DNA from: Bdellovibrionia bacterium
Lineage (GTDB): Bacteria > Bdellovibrionota > Bdellovibrionia > Bdellovibrionales > JAGQZY01
NCBI GenBank assembly: GCA_030424715.1
Contig: JAUHWH010000002.1
Span: 211,080 to 275,079 of the forward strand
Direction of reading: 5' to 3'
DNA: 64,000 nucleotides
The notes beneath the pieces are model-generated. The model was not told the origin of the DNA and searched no databases. It worked only from the letters and a program-made list of their open reading frames with translations. The position numbers and the translations under genes are program-made. Positions 25,452-32,685 of the stretch are shown here, piece after piece (within the stretch, counting starts at the first letter, position 1; each line of letters opens with the position of its first letter).

Positions 25452-26272
25452 ACCCTAAAGTCTCCCCTCTGGCGCCGTTTGGCGCATCCGTAAAAGGCAT
25501 TGACTTAAACGAGGGCTCACAAAACGATCTTCAGCTGATCATCACGCTGCTGAAAAAGCACCAGTTTGTCGTGGTTAAAAATCAAAATCTTGAACTCTCC
25601 AAGTGGGTCGAAGCTCTCTATGGTCTGGGACAACCCACCCGCTACAAGCATTTTGTCCATCCAGAGCACCCAGAACTTGTCAGGGTCACGTCAAAGAAAG
25701 ATCCGTCCGGAGATCCTCTTGGCCTGTTTGGAGCTGGCGACCTGGGCTGGCATACCAATGGCACAGCCAGATTGAACCCCGAGAATGGACTAGCCATATA
25801 TGGTGCACAAAATGTCGCCGGGAGCGTCACCTCTTTTGCGAACTGTCACCTGTACTACGAAAGTCTTTCCAACGAAGAAAAAAGACACCTCGACACACTT
25901 GAAGCTCGCTTTGCCTACCAAAACAACCGGTTCATTAAATCTGATGAGCGGGAGTCTTCTGTTCTTTCTAAAATGGGCGCTGGCGCAGAGGGTGGTGTTG
26001 TAAAACCCCTCATTTCGACCTGCCCGGCAACAGGAAAGAAGGCTTTTTATCTTGGTGTGAACTATCTAGAATCAATAGTTTCAATGCCGCCTGAAGATTC
26101 CCAACAATTAATTTCTGAACACTCCGCACGATGCTTTAGTGGCCACTTTATCTACAACCACCTTTGGGAAACCGGGGATTGTATTTTCGCAGATCAACTG
26201 CTCACTCAACACAAGCGAGGTCGAGTCGTCGACGACCGGATGGTTCTTAGAACGGTTTTCCATTACCGATGA
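25448..26272 (+). CDS. TauD/TfdA-like Fe/2OG protein 1 with HxN in place of HxD
   Basis: The 274-residue protein fits the TauD/TfdA superfamily: an N-terminal DUF-like strand pair (HQFVVVKNQNLELS), GLGWHTNGTARL at residues 98-109, WETGDCIFADQL near residue 240, the distal His in TQHKRGR (His255), and an Arg in MVLRTVF (Arg268) that would hold 2-oxoglutarate. The first motif gives His102-Thr-Asn104, so the usual Asp or Glu iron ligand is Asn. The paralogue at 26988 shares this. Substrate is unknown. The gene overlaps the radical SAM gene by four bases. The assignment to the superfamily is firm; catalytic outcome is open. Confidence 0.85.
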   Translation: MNPKVSPLAPFGASVKGIDLNEGSQNDLQLIITLLKKHQFVVVKNQNLELSKWVEALYGLGQPTRYKHFVHPEHPELVRVTSKKDPSGDPLGLFGAGDLGWHTNGTARLNPENGLAIYGAQNVAGSVTSFANCHLYYESLSNEEKRHLDTLEARFAYQNNRFIKSDERESSVLSKMGAGAEGGVVKPLISTCPATGKKAFYLGVNYLESIVSMPPEDSQQLISEHSARCFSGHFIYNHLWETGDCIFADQLLTQHKRGRVVDDRMVLRTVFHYR

Positions 26273-26304
26273 ACTCACGAAGTCTCGAAAAAAGGAAGAA
26301 AACA

Positions 26305-26991
26305 CTAATTCTGAAACTGAACTTGGTTTTCGAACTGGCCTAAAGATGGCCTGGAAATTATGAATTCCTTATATTTTTCAAGACTATCTCGCAAACAGGA
26401 GACACCCTCCACGGAAAGATCGCCTTGCCAAGGGGATCCTATACAGACGGTATACTTGGTGGATGAACTGGAGTTTACCATCCCGTGGGATCTCGACCCA
26501 TCGATAACATAGCTATTAAAAATCGACGGTATGTTCTTTCGACCATGTTGGCTCAAAAAATACAATCCGGCGATGTCTCCGGAAATGACGAAACGATATT
26601 TTGGATGGTACTCGCTCTGCAAAGACCGAGAACAATCAATATGGTCTTTAAGACACCCCCCAGGAGGTGTCTTAATAATGGTCACTCGTCCCATGTTCTG
26701 AAAGAGTGGCTGAATCGTAGAAACCACGAAAGGCATCAGGCTAGGGAGCCTGTCAATGATAGTCGTCCACTGCAAAGGCCTTTTTCGATTTCTAAAAACC
26801 TCTTGTTTAGTGGAAGTTTCACCGCCCCCTGAATAAAGACAGCACATATGAGTTTGACGGTACTCATCCCAGAACCAATCCTGAGTCGAAAGAGCATCAA
26901 GCTCTTCCTTGATAGTCACAAGCTTCTCACTATCAAACGAGATTGCTAAAGGTAGAAATGCGGGGCGCGCCACCAGATTGCTTATGTTCAC
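26305..26991 (-). CDS. Aspartyl/asparaginyl-hydroxylase-like Fe/2OG protein 2
   Basis: This 228-residue protein has an N-terminal FWDEYRQTHMCCLYSGGG region and a C-terminal double-stranded-helix pattern. KTPPGGCLKDHIDC contains the HxD ligands near residue 116, EYHPKYRFVISG follows, and SRSHGMVNSS gives the distal His. The place of the 2OG-binding Arg is taken by Lys in STKYTVCIG, or another residue acts. It is only distantly like the hydroxylase at 20028. The GTG start overlaps the TGA of TauD-like 2 (GTGA), so the two form a coupled pair. It converges on TauD-like 1 with 32 bases between stops. Confidence 0.7.
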   Translation of the reverse strand: MNISNLVARPAFLPLAISFDSEKLVTIKEELDALSTQDWFWDEYRQTHMCCLYSGGGETSTKQEVFRNRKRPLQWTTIIDRLPSLMPFVVSTIQPLFQNMGRVTIIKTPPGGCLKDHIDCSRSLQSEYHPKYRFVISGDIAGLYFLSQHGRKNIPSIFNSYVIDGSRSHGMVNSSSSTKYTVCIGSPWQGDLSVEGVSCLRDSLEKYKEFIISRPSLGQFENQVQFQN

Positions 26992-27908
26992 AAATAATCC
27001 AAAACATGGTTATTAAAATCAAAAGCTATGCGATAGAGTTGGCGAGTTTCAACCGAGGACACCTCTGTCCGACGATGGAATCCACTCAATTGGTCATTGA
27101 AAATAAGGTCACCCTTTTTCCACTGATGCTTGTAAACGTATTTATCCTGGAACATGTGATTTTTTAGAAAACTCCATAACTCTTTCTCGTTGAACCCTTT
27201 GCCGTCTCTTCGCCACCATCTTGATAGAGTTGGGTAACTGAAGTAAAGACTTTTTTTGTTAGAAAAAGGATGAACCGACACGAGAGGACGGCACACGCGA
27301 CCATATCGAGTCTCACGACCGTTTATTCGATCAGCCTCCCCGGTAAAAACTCGGTATTCGGGGTCTTCCGGCTTAATCTTGTAGAATGTGTCGGGTCGTG
27401 AGGGGTCAAATTCGTATTCACACTCAATCTCTTCAACCAGCGCCTTAAGGTCGGGAGACAAATCGGCATAACTTCGCTGCCCATGGGAAAACCAAGTCTC
27501 CCCCCCAACCCCAGGGGCAACACAATAGAGCGCAAGAAAAGCTTCTGAATCAGATCGAGTGTTTCCATTGGAGTGCCAGCCAAGCTCTAGATCCGCAAAA
27601 ACACCTTGCTTTCGGCCCTCGGCATCGCGCTGATTCGTGACCAAAGTGATCTCAGGACAGCTCGGATGGTTAAAGAAATAGTCTCGGCGTCGCATATTTC
27701 CAATATTACGAATACAATCAACGAATTCACTGGCACTGAGGTCCTGACCCGTAAAAACAATCGTGTTCCGGTGCGCAATCTCCTGCGCTAACATCAACCA
27801 TTGCTGGGAATTCAGATTCTTAACGTGGAGATCAGAGGAGAAAGCATTCTCGTTGATAAAAGGGGTTAATGTCACAATCCCTGACCTACTATTAATTGTC
27901 GCTCGCAA
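26988..27908 (-). CDS. TauD/TfdA-like Fe/2OG protein 2 with HxN in place of HxD
   Basis: The 306-residue protein (TTG start; a GTG at 27875 is a good alternative) is a TauD/TfdA member. It shows RNTIVFTGQDLS near residue 47, LGWHSNGNTRSD near residue 109, FLALYCVAPGVGGETWF, WKKGDLIFNDQL near residue 263, the distal His in GFHRRTE (His278) and Arg in LYRIAF. As in its relative at 25448, the motif reads His112-Ser-Asn114, missing the carboxylate ligand. The sequence identity to TauD-like 1 is limited outside motifs, so conservation of Asn in both is meaningful. It precedes the Asp-hydroxylase-like gene 2 in a coupled pair and diverges from the small paralogue at 27942 with a 33-base gap. Confidence 0.85.
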   Translation of the reverse strand: MRATINSRSGIVTLTPFINENAFSSDLHVKNLNSQQWLMLAQEIAHRNTIVFTGQDLSASEFVDCIRNIGNMRRRDYFFNHPSCPEITLVTNQRDAEGRKQGVFADLELGWHSNGNTRSDSEAFLALYCVAPGVGGETWFSHGQRSYADLSPDLKALVEEIECEYEFDPSRPDTFYKIKPEDPEYRVFTGEADRINGRETRYGRVCRPLVSVHPFSNKKSLYFSYPTLSRWWRRDGKGFNEKELWSFLKNHMFQDKYVYKHQWKKGDLIFNDQLSGFHRRTEVSSVETRQLYRIAFDFNNHVLDYL

Positions 27909-27941
27909 AATGAGAATTTCATGATATTGTTATACTAAGAA

Positions 27942-28397
27942 ATGTATTTTTTAACGACACTTAAGATTCAGCACAATGACTCGGAGCAAAACCAAATATT
28001 GCTCAACAACTATAATGCGAATCCAGAATACAAAATGCGTCATATTCATTCTGACATGCCGACGGACTTCTGGAGCAACTATGCAAAAACCTTGGTAGAA
28101 CTGGCCACCGAACGTCGACTGATTTTTAGAGCGAAGTTCGCAAATCTTACGGAACAAGTCGTTGAGGTTTTAAATGTCTGGGACTCTCGAAAGACTTTTG
28201 AAAACATGTTTGACCAATGCAACGGCAACTTGCTTCTTGAGAGCTTTGCTCGAAAAAGTTTTACGATTTCATTGGTTAAAAAGAACATTACCCAGGATGA
28301 ATTCAAAAGTCTTGATCAATGGGTTCGAACTCAAAAAAACCCGCAAGTTGTCTTCAACAAACTTAACTCTAATGAGCAAAGCCTTCTCGGGACATAG
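27942..28397 (+). CDS. Small alpha/beta protein, paralogue of the 19128 gene
   Basis: This 151-residue cytoplasmic protein (no signal peptide) aligns by eye with the C-terminal part of the 19128 product over about 100 residues. Shared blocks are NNY, YKMRHIHSDMPTDFW against FQMRSQLANMPGNFW, LIFRAK against LLFRAK, VVEVLNVWDS against VIEIVNLWSS, and DQCNGNLL against QQCNGQFF. The predicted order helix-strand-strand-helix resembles the dimeric ferredoxin-like barrel, but no active residues can be named. It ends the cluster on the right side and diverges from the TauD-like 2 / Asp-hydroxylase-like 2 pair. It might be an enzyme subunit or ligand-binding protein of the pathway. Confidence 0.65.
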   Translation: MYFLTTLKIQHNDSEQNQILLNNYNANPEYKMRHIHSDMPTDFWSNYAKTLVELATERRLIFRAKFANLTEQVVEVLNVWDSRKTFENMFDQCNGNLLLESFARKSFTISLVKKNITQDEFKSLDQWVRTQKNPQVVFNKLNSNEQSLLGT

Positions 28398-28880
28398 AGA
28401 TTCAAAAAAGCGAATCAAGGGGGTGGTCTAATTTTAGTTACGTTAGAAAACAGCAAACTTATACAAGTTTCGTTTGGCTAGCCTCACTCTAATCGCCGAA
28501 TACTATACCTGACATTGAAATCAACTTTCCGGGAGCACAAGAGGAATAGGTTAAACCGATTTCCTCGTAAATGAATAGAAGATGAGAACTGAAATATGGA
28601 ACTGTCATTTTTATAGCCTCCATTAGCGCTCTTGATACTTGGTAAATCGCCGCTGATCATGCTCTAAATTCGATTTCAAATCGTTTTCCCACTTTTTCTA
28701 TTATCACCGGTTTTATGCTCCATAACCATTTGTTTGTTCAAGTAGACAGTGGGTCCACAGGCGTTGTTGTTTTTTTGTTAAAACTTTTTCATTTTACTTT
28801 TTCTCTTTGTGGTCCGCCCCATGGCTATGCTACCTAACCAATAAGAGTCGATCCTGACTCGAAAACAGTATGGGGGGAAT
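28398..28880. other. Gene-free stretch upstream of the B-lectin gene
   Basis: No open frame with a ribosome-binding site is seen on either strand across 480 bases. A small inverted repeat (GATTC/GAATC near 28400-28420) follows the paralogue gene but has no T tract. The last 150 bases are T-rich and contain several possible -10 elements; no single promoter stands out. The stretch may mark the right boundary of the oxidative gene cluster. Confidence 0.45.
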
Positions 28881-29663
28881 ATGAATACTGTGAAAATAAT
28901 GTGGGTATTAAGTTTTTTACTGATGGGCTCAAACGCTTATGGGGGATATGCGTTCTGTGCCGCGGGCAATGATTTAAAAAATCCAATTGAAGTCGATATC
29001 GTTGGCGAACGCATTCGTCGGCCCAAAACGCAATCACAACATTCATTGCGACCCTTGGTTAAACAAGCCTGTGAAACGGCCTTGCAACAGTGCCAGATCC
29101 AACGGAGTCAGCGTATTGATCGCATTGTTAACCGAGTGGCCCCGCCCCGATTTCCGCGGCGGATCCAACGGATGCAGGCCACACCTTGCTACATTCAACA
29201 GGCCAGCGTGATGGGACGAAGAGGCAACCAAGTCTACTCTTACAATGGCATGCTCGGCACCCAACAATTCAAAAGACCTAACGAGCCTGACTTTTTGGCT
29301 TTCGGGAAACGCGAGTTGGCCTTGCTTCCAGGCGAGAGTGTCTCAACAAAAACGGCCAAGCTGATCATGCAAAAAGATGGTAACCTGGTTCTTTACAACA
29401 GAAGAGGTCGCGCCATCTGGTCTTCATGGGATTCGATCCTCAACAACAGTCGACGTCCGAAAAGAAAAGGGCATGTGGCCGTGTTTCAGAGAGATGGCAA
29501 CCTTGTTGTCTACAACATGAACAAGAAGCCCGTGTTCGACACCTTAACCGGTAGTAAGGGTATTCGATCACTGGAGATCAACGAGAGAAACAACCTTTTA
29601 CTTTTAAAGCCGAATGGCCAACGAGCCTTTAACGCTAAAAAAGATTCTGAGCTTCGTCAGTAA
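28881..29663 (+). CDS. Exported bulb-type (B-)lectin domain protein
   Basis: The 260-residue protein has a signal peptide (MNTVKIMWVLSFLLMGSNAYG), an N-terminal domain of about 100 residues rich in Arg and Gln with six or more Cys, and a C-terminal B-lectin domain. The mannose-binding signature QxDxNxVxY appears twice in altered form: MQKDGNLVLYN and FQRDGNLVVYN; a third turn (INERNNLLLL) is degenerate. It probably binds glycans outside the cytoplasm, for example on prey or on its own envelope. The high Arg content (RIRRPKTQ, PRFPRRIQRM) would give a strongly basic protein. Six G residues before the ATG act as the ribosome-binding site, and a strong terminator follows. Confidence 0.85.
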   Translation: MNTVKIMWVLSFLLMGSNAYGGYAFCAAGNDLKNPIEVDIVGERIRRPKTQSQHSLRPLVKQACETALQQCQIQRSQRIDRIVNRVAPPRFPRRIQRMQATPCYIQQASVMGRRGNQVYSYNGMLGTQQFKRPNEPDFLAFGKRELALLPGESVSTKTAKLIMQKDGNLVLYNRRGRAIWSSWDSILNNSRRPKRKGHVAVFQRDGNLVVYNMNKKPVFDTLTGSKGIRSLEINERNNLLLLKPNGQRAFNAKKDSELRQ

Positions 29664-29688
29664 TACGAGGTTAAAGTCCAAGTGAGAG

Positions 29689-29714
29689 AAGAGCCCGAAA
29701 GGGCTCTTTTTTTT
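29689..29714 (+). terminator. Strong intrinsic terminator after the B-lectin gene
   Basis: AAGAGCCC (29689-29696) pairs perfectly with GGGCTCTT (29701-29708) around a GAAA tetraloop, and eight T follow. It lies between the convergent B-lectin and trpS genes and overlaps the trpS stop region. On the minus strand the T tract is weaker (TTCTCTC), so it may work in both directions. Confidence 0.9.
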
Positions 29715-30717
29715 AGCCCAAAGTGACCAAGCCCAAAGCGTCATAGACTTTGTTGCGGGTGGTCCGAGCCACGACGCGAGCCCGTTCCGCATTGGTTGCC
29801 ATGATTTTTTCTAAGTGATCCGGGTTGTCCATAAGCTCATCGTACTTTTCTTGCACCGGTCGAAAGGTTTCACAGACCACTTCTGCCAGAGCCACTTTGA
29901 AGTGCCCATACATCTTGCCTTCAAAATCTTTTTCAATCTGCTCGAAAGACTGATTGTTGAGGATCGAGTAGATTGTCATCAGATTTGCTAACCCCGCCTT
30001 GTTCTTTTCGTCGTATACAATACGAGCATCGGGATCAGAGTCTGTGACCGCTGCTTTGATTTTCTTGGTGATTTGTTTGGGCGAATCAATGATCGATACA
30101 AAGGCTTTCGGGTTTTCATCGGACTTCGACATTTTTTTTGTGGGATCTTGCAAGGACATCACTCGCGCCCCGCTTTTGCCGATAAAAGGTTCCGGGACCG
30201 TAAACACTTGGCCATAACGCTTATTGAAGCTCTCCGCCAGGTCCCTAGTCAACTCTAGGTGCTGTTTTTGATCAGCACCAACCGGGACAAGGTCCGCCTG
30301 ATACAGAAGAATGTCGGAGGCCATCAGCACAGGATAGTTGTACAAACCACTATTGATCTCTTTGGTACGCTCCGACTTCTCTTTGAACTGGGTCATGCGA
30401 TTCAACGCACCCATGGGAGTGATGCACCCCAAAGCCCAACACAGTTCAGCGTGTTCTGGAACATGGGACTGCACGAAGATCACATTTTTGTCGGGGTCTA
30501 AACCACAGGCCAAATACTGAGCAAAGAAACTCTTAGTCCGCTGCTTCAGCTCTTCCGGGTCCTGATAGACGGTCAGAGAATGGAGGTTGGCCACCATATA
30601 AAAGCAATTGTAGGCTTCTTGCATGGCGGTCCAATTGTTGATGGCACCAATGTAGTTTCCGAGGGTGAGATCACCAGTGGTCGTGCTGGCACTTAAGACC
30701 GTTTTTTTCTTCGACAT
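29713..30717 (-). CDS. trpS: Tryptophan-tRNA ligase
   Basis: The 334-residue class I synthetase matches TrpRS in length and motifs. The HIGH-like signature is TTGDLTLGNYIGAI near residues 13-26 (TLGN variant, as in many bacterial TrpRS), MASDILLYQADLVPVGADQ binds tryptophan and follows the typical order, and KKMSKSDEN is the KMSKS loop near residue 194. It charges tRNA-Trp in the cytoplasm. It lies 14 bases after the membrane-anchored protein gene 30732-32246 and is probably cotranscribed with it. The stop lies next to a terminator. Confidence 0.96.
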   Translation of the reverse strand: MSKKKTVLSASTTTGDLTLGNYIGAINNWTAMQEAYNCFYMVANLHSLTVYQDPEELKQRTKSFFAQYLACGLDPDKNVIFVQSHVPEHAELCWALGCITPMGALNRMTQFKEKSERTKEINSGLYNYPVLMASDILLYQADLVPVGADQKQHLELTRDLAESFNKRYGQVFTVPEPFIGKSGARVMSLQDPTKKMSKSDENPKAFVSIIDSPKQITKKIKAAVTDSDPDARIVYDEKNKAGLANLMTIYSILNNQSFEQIEKDFEGKMYGHFKVALAEVVCETFRPVQEKYDELMDNPDHLEKIMATNAERARVVARTTRNKVYDALGLVTLG

Positions 30718-30731
30718 GAAATGGTTTTATC

Positions 30732-32246
30732 TCAATTTGTGATCTTAGGCAAAGCCGAAGACGCCTCTTTCGATGATCGCTCCGCTAACGGAAAGGGGTA
30801 GATATCGCCCCCCGGGTGGGCCGGATGGGTGACCTTCAGCCAAAGCTCTCCCTGATGAGTCATCAGTTGGGCTCGCCAGCGGCGCTTGGTAAACTCTACG
30901 GGTTTCGACAAGGACCGCGAACCAAGCAAACGTCCTCGTTTGTCGAACTCCACCCATTTGTCGATTTTGTTGCCAAAAAATTTCGCTCCAATCAGGCGCT
31001 CATTCTCCACGTCAAAATGCAGGGCCAACAAGGAATACCCGACTTTCTTGGCAAACATTTTCCATTTTTTGGTGACCACGTTGTAGGAGTAGACCTCGCC
31101 TCCCCTGTCGTCGTTGTAAACAAGCAGTTCACTGGTTAAGGGGTTAAAGGTCAAAGCCGTTGGCCAGTAAAGGGCCGGAAGTTTAAGAGGAGCGTGAATG
31201 GCGTTGAAGCGACCCTGCTTCCAATCCCACGTGCCAAACTGGTGATTGTTGATAACATACAGCTTCTTCTCGGCCGCTTCGAAATAGGCCTGACTGACTT
31301 TCTCTGGGAGCGGTAGTTTTTCAACGCGACTGGGGCCCTTGGATAAAAACTGTTTGGCGACAAGTCGAGATCCTTTTCTCTTCCATTGGATCCCGGCGGT
31401 GGGATCAAAAACCGAACGGGCCGAACTGAGTTGCCGAGAGGGACGTTGACGAGCCCGTTCTTTAGCGAGGATGCTCCGAAACGGAACTCTAAACTCGCGT
31501 CCAACAGACTTGCCTTGAAAACTGCTGATGGCAAGCCCGGTGTATTCCTTGAGAGCTGCAAAAAGTCTGCGAAACTCATTGTTGGGATTTTTAGACTCCT
31601 CCCAAGCCACCGGGAAGGCGCAGAGTTGATCTTTGTCAAAGTAGGTCACTTTTACGCTATCATCCACCCCCTCGACCCACGCAAGATCGGGACCGATCAC
31701 AATCACCTCTTTTAGCAATGAGTTGGCGATTTTTTCATCGGGCGGACTGACCTTCGACGACGACAAGTCCGAACTGGCATTGTCGAGACTGACGGATCGA
31801 CGAGTTTGGGCTTTTTTAAGATTCCACTGAATCATGCTTTGGCTGACTAAAACAAGTGTCGCCGGCTTTGGACTTTCCCTTAATTTGATATCAACAAAAT
31901 ACCCGTGTTCCACTTCGCCATCGACCCACCGATGGGGGCGTGGTTTAGTGACCGATACCACATGCAACGGGTTCTCTTGAACGGTCTCACCCGTCCACAA
32001 AGACTCGGGGCAGTCTTCGTCAAAACAAGCCGACATCAACTCTAATTGATTGTCCGGGAGTCGCCAGTAGGATTCATCGTTGTTGAAGTCACCACATTGA
32101 AACTTCACTTGCGCGCGATTGTCTTCCATTCTTTTTTCCGCTTGGTAGTAAATACTTTTTAAACTGAAAAAAGCACCGAGCTGCAGACACAGCAAGAAGA
32201 TAAAAAGATTAAAACACCAACGAAACCATCGATTAGACTTGGACAT
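30732..32246 (-). CDS. Membrane-anchored protein with beta-propeller-like C-terminus
   Basis: The 504-residue protein has a single N-terminal membrane segment (CFNLFIFLLCLQLGAFFSL) after a short basic lead, so its body faces the periplasm. The middle is polar and of low recognisability. The C-terminal 200 residues show repeated short blocks, such as KLYVINNHQFGTWDWKQG, TSELLVYNDDRGGEVYSYN, LLALHFDVENERLIG and DKWVEFDKRGRLLGS, which are typical of beta-propeller blades. No catalytic motif is visible. It directly precedes trpS with 14 bases between them. Function is not recognised. Confidence 0.7.
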   Translation of the reverse strand: MSKSNRWFRWCFNLFIFLLCLQLGAFFSLKSIYYQAEKRMEDNRAQVKFQCGDFNNDESYWRLPDNQLELMSACFDEDCPESLWTGETVQENPLHVVSVTKPRPHRWVDGEVEHGYFVDIKLRESPKPATLVLVSQSMIQWNLKKAQTRRSVSLDNASSDLSSSKVSPPDEKIANSLLKEVIVIGPDLAWVEGVDDSVKVTYFDKDQLCAFPVAWEESKNPNNEFRRLFAALKEYTGLAISSFQGKSVGREFRVPFRSILAKERARQRPSRQLSSARSVFDPTAGIQWKRKGSRLVAKQFLSKGPSRVEKLPLPEKVSQAYFEAAEKKLYVINNHQFGTWDWKQGRFNAIHAPLKLPALYWPTALTFNPLTSELLVYNDDRGGEVYSYNVVTKKWKMFAKKVGYSLLALHFDVENERLIGAKFFGNKIDKWVEFDKRGRLLGSRSLSKPVEFTKRRWRAQLMTHQGELWLKVTHPAHPGGDIYPFPLAERSSKEASSALPKITN

Positions 32247-32451
32247 GAAGGCTTATCGGCTTGTGATGCCCATTTGTTGAGCTTCTGCGCCTGCTAAAAT
32301 TCAATGCAAACACCAATTGTAAACATTCAACATTGAGCAAAAAAATCTGCTGTCTTCCTATACAGAAGCCCAGTAAAACCCCTGTTTTAGGGCGTTAAGA
32401 TCTGACAGTTCTTTAAAATGAATGAAATTACTAGACCTTCATAAATCCTGT

Positions 32452-32480
32452 TTGACAGGTATACCGAGTCACACTACCGT
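32452..32480 (+). promoter_or_regulatory. Possible promoter of nrdAB
   Basis: TTGACA (32452-32457) matches the -35 consensus exactly. Seventeen bases later TACCGT occupies the -10 position but matches TATAAT poorly. If used, transcription would start about 200 bases before nrdA and pass the hairpin at 32586. Confidence 0.35.
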
Positions 32481-32585
32481 CTTTAATCAGGGATACACAT
32501 CACACCTAGATGTAGTATTGGAAACAAGGATAGAAACTAGATTTAGTTATAAAACCACAAGTTGAATGACTTTTTCTGGAAGCAA

Positions 32586-32610
32586 AAAAAGGAGGCCAAG
32601 GCCTTCTTTT
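32586..32610 (+). terminator. Terminator-like hairpin in the nrdA leader (possible attenuator)
   Basis: AAAAGGAGGCC can pair with GGCCTTCTTTT over about ten pairs including one G-T pair, closing a small loop, and the 3' arm ends in TTTT. It lies about 75 bases before the nrdA ATG. It could terminate a short leader RNA, attenuate nrdAB or stop an upstream transcript. The left arm contains an AAGGAGG-like ribosome-binding sequence that would be hidden in the stem. Confidence 0.45.
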
Positions 32611-32685
32611 GGCGTCTTATACGCTAAAATTTCCATACTAACATCGAGGTAAAGCAACCCAAGGCCATCGGGGAGGGCAGCAACA

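Larger units (their letters stand above)
32247..32685 (+). other. nrdA leader and upstream region
   Basis: This 440-base stretch holds no credible gene. It contains a possible promoter (TTGACA at 32452), a terminator-like hairpin (32586-32610) and a small hairpin GCGT/ACGC around 32612-32624 before the nrdA start. GGGGAGGG lies eight or more bases before the ATG. The rest is AT-rich. Palindromes resembling NrdR boxes were looked for and no convincing pair was seen. Confidence 0.5.

Noticed and set aside
25448-27908. Firm assignment of the TauD-like proteins as halogenases
   Set aside because: Only loss of the carboxylate ligand is seen; known halogenases have Gly or Ala, not Asn, and no chloride site can be read from sequence.
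16546-28397. Prophage or integrative element
   Set aside because: No integrase, structural or replication genes and no long flanking direct repeats are visible, although some families are common in phages.
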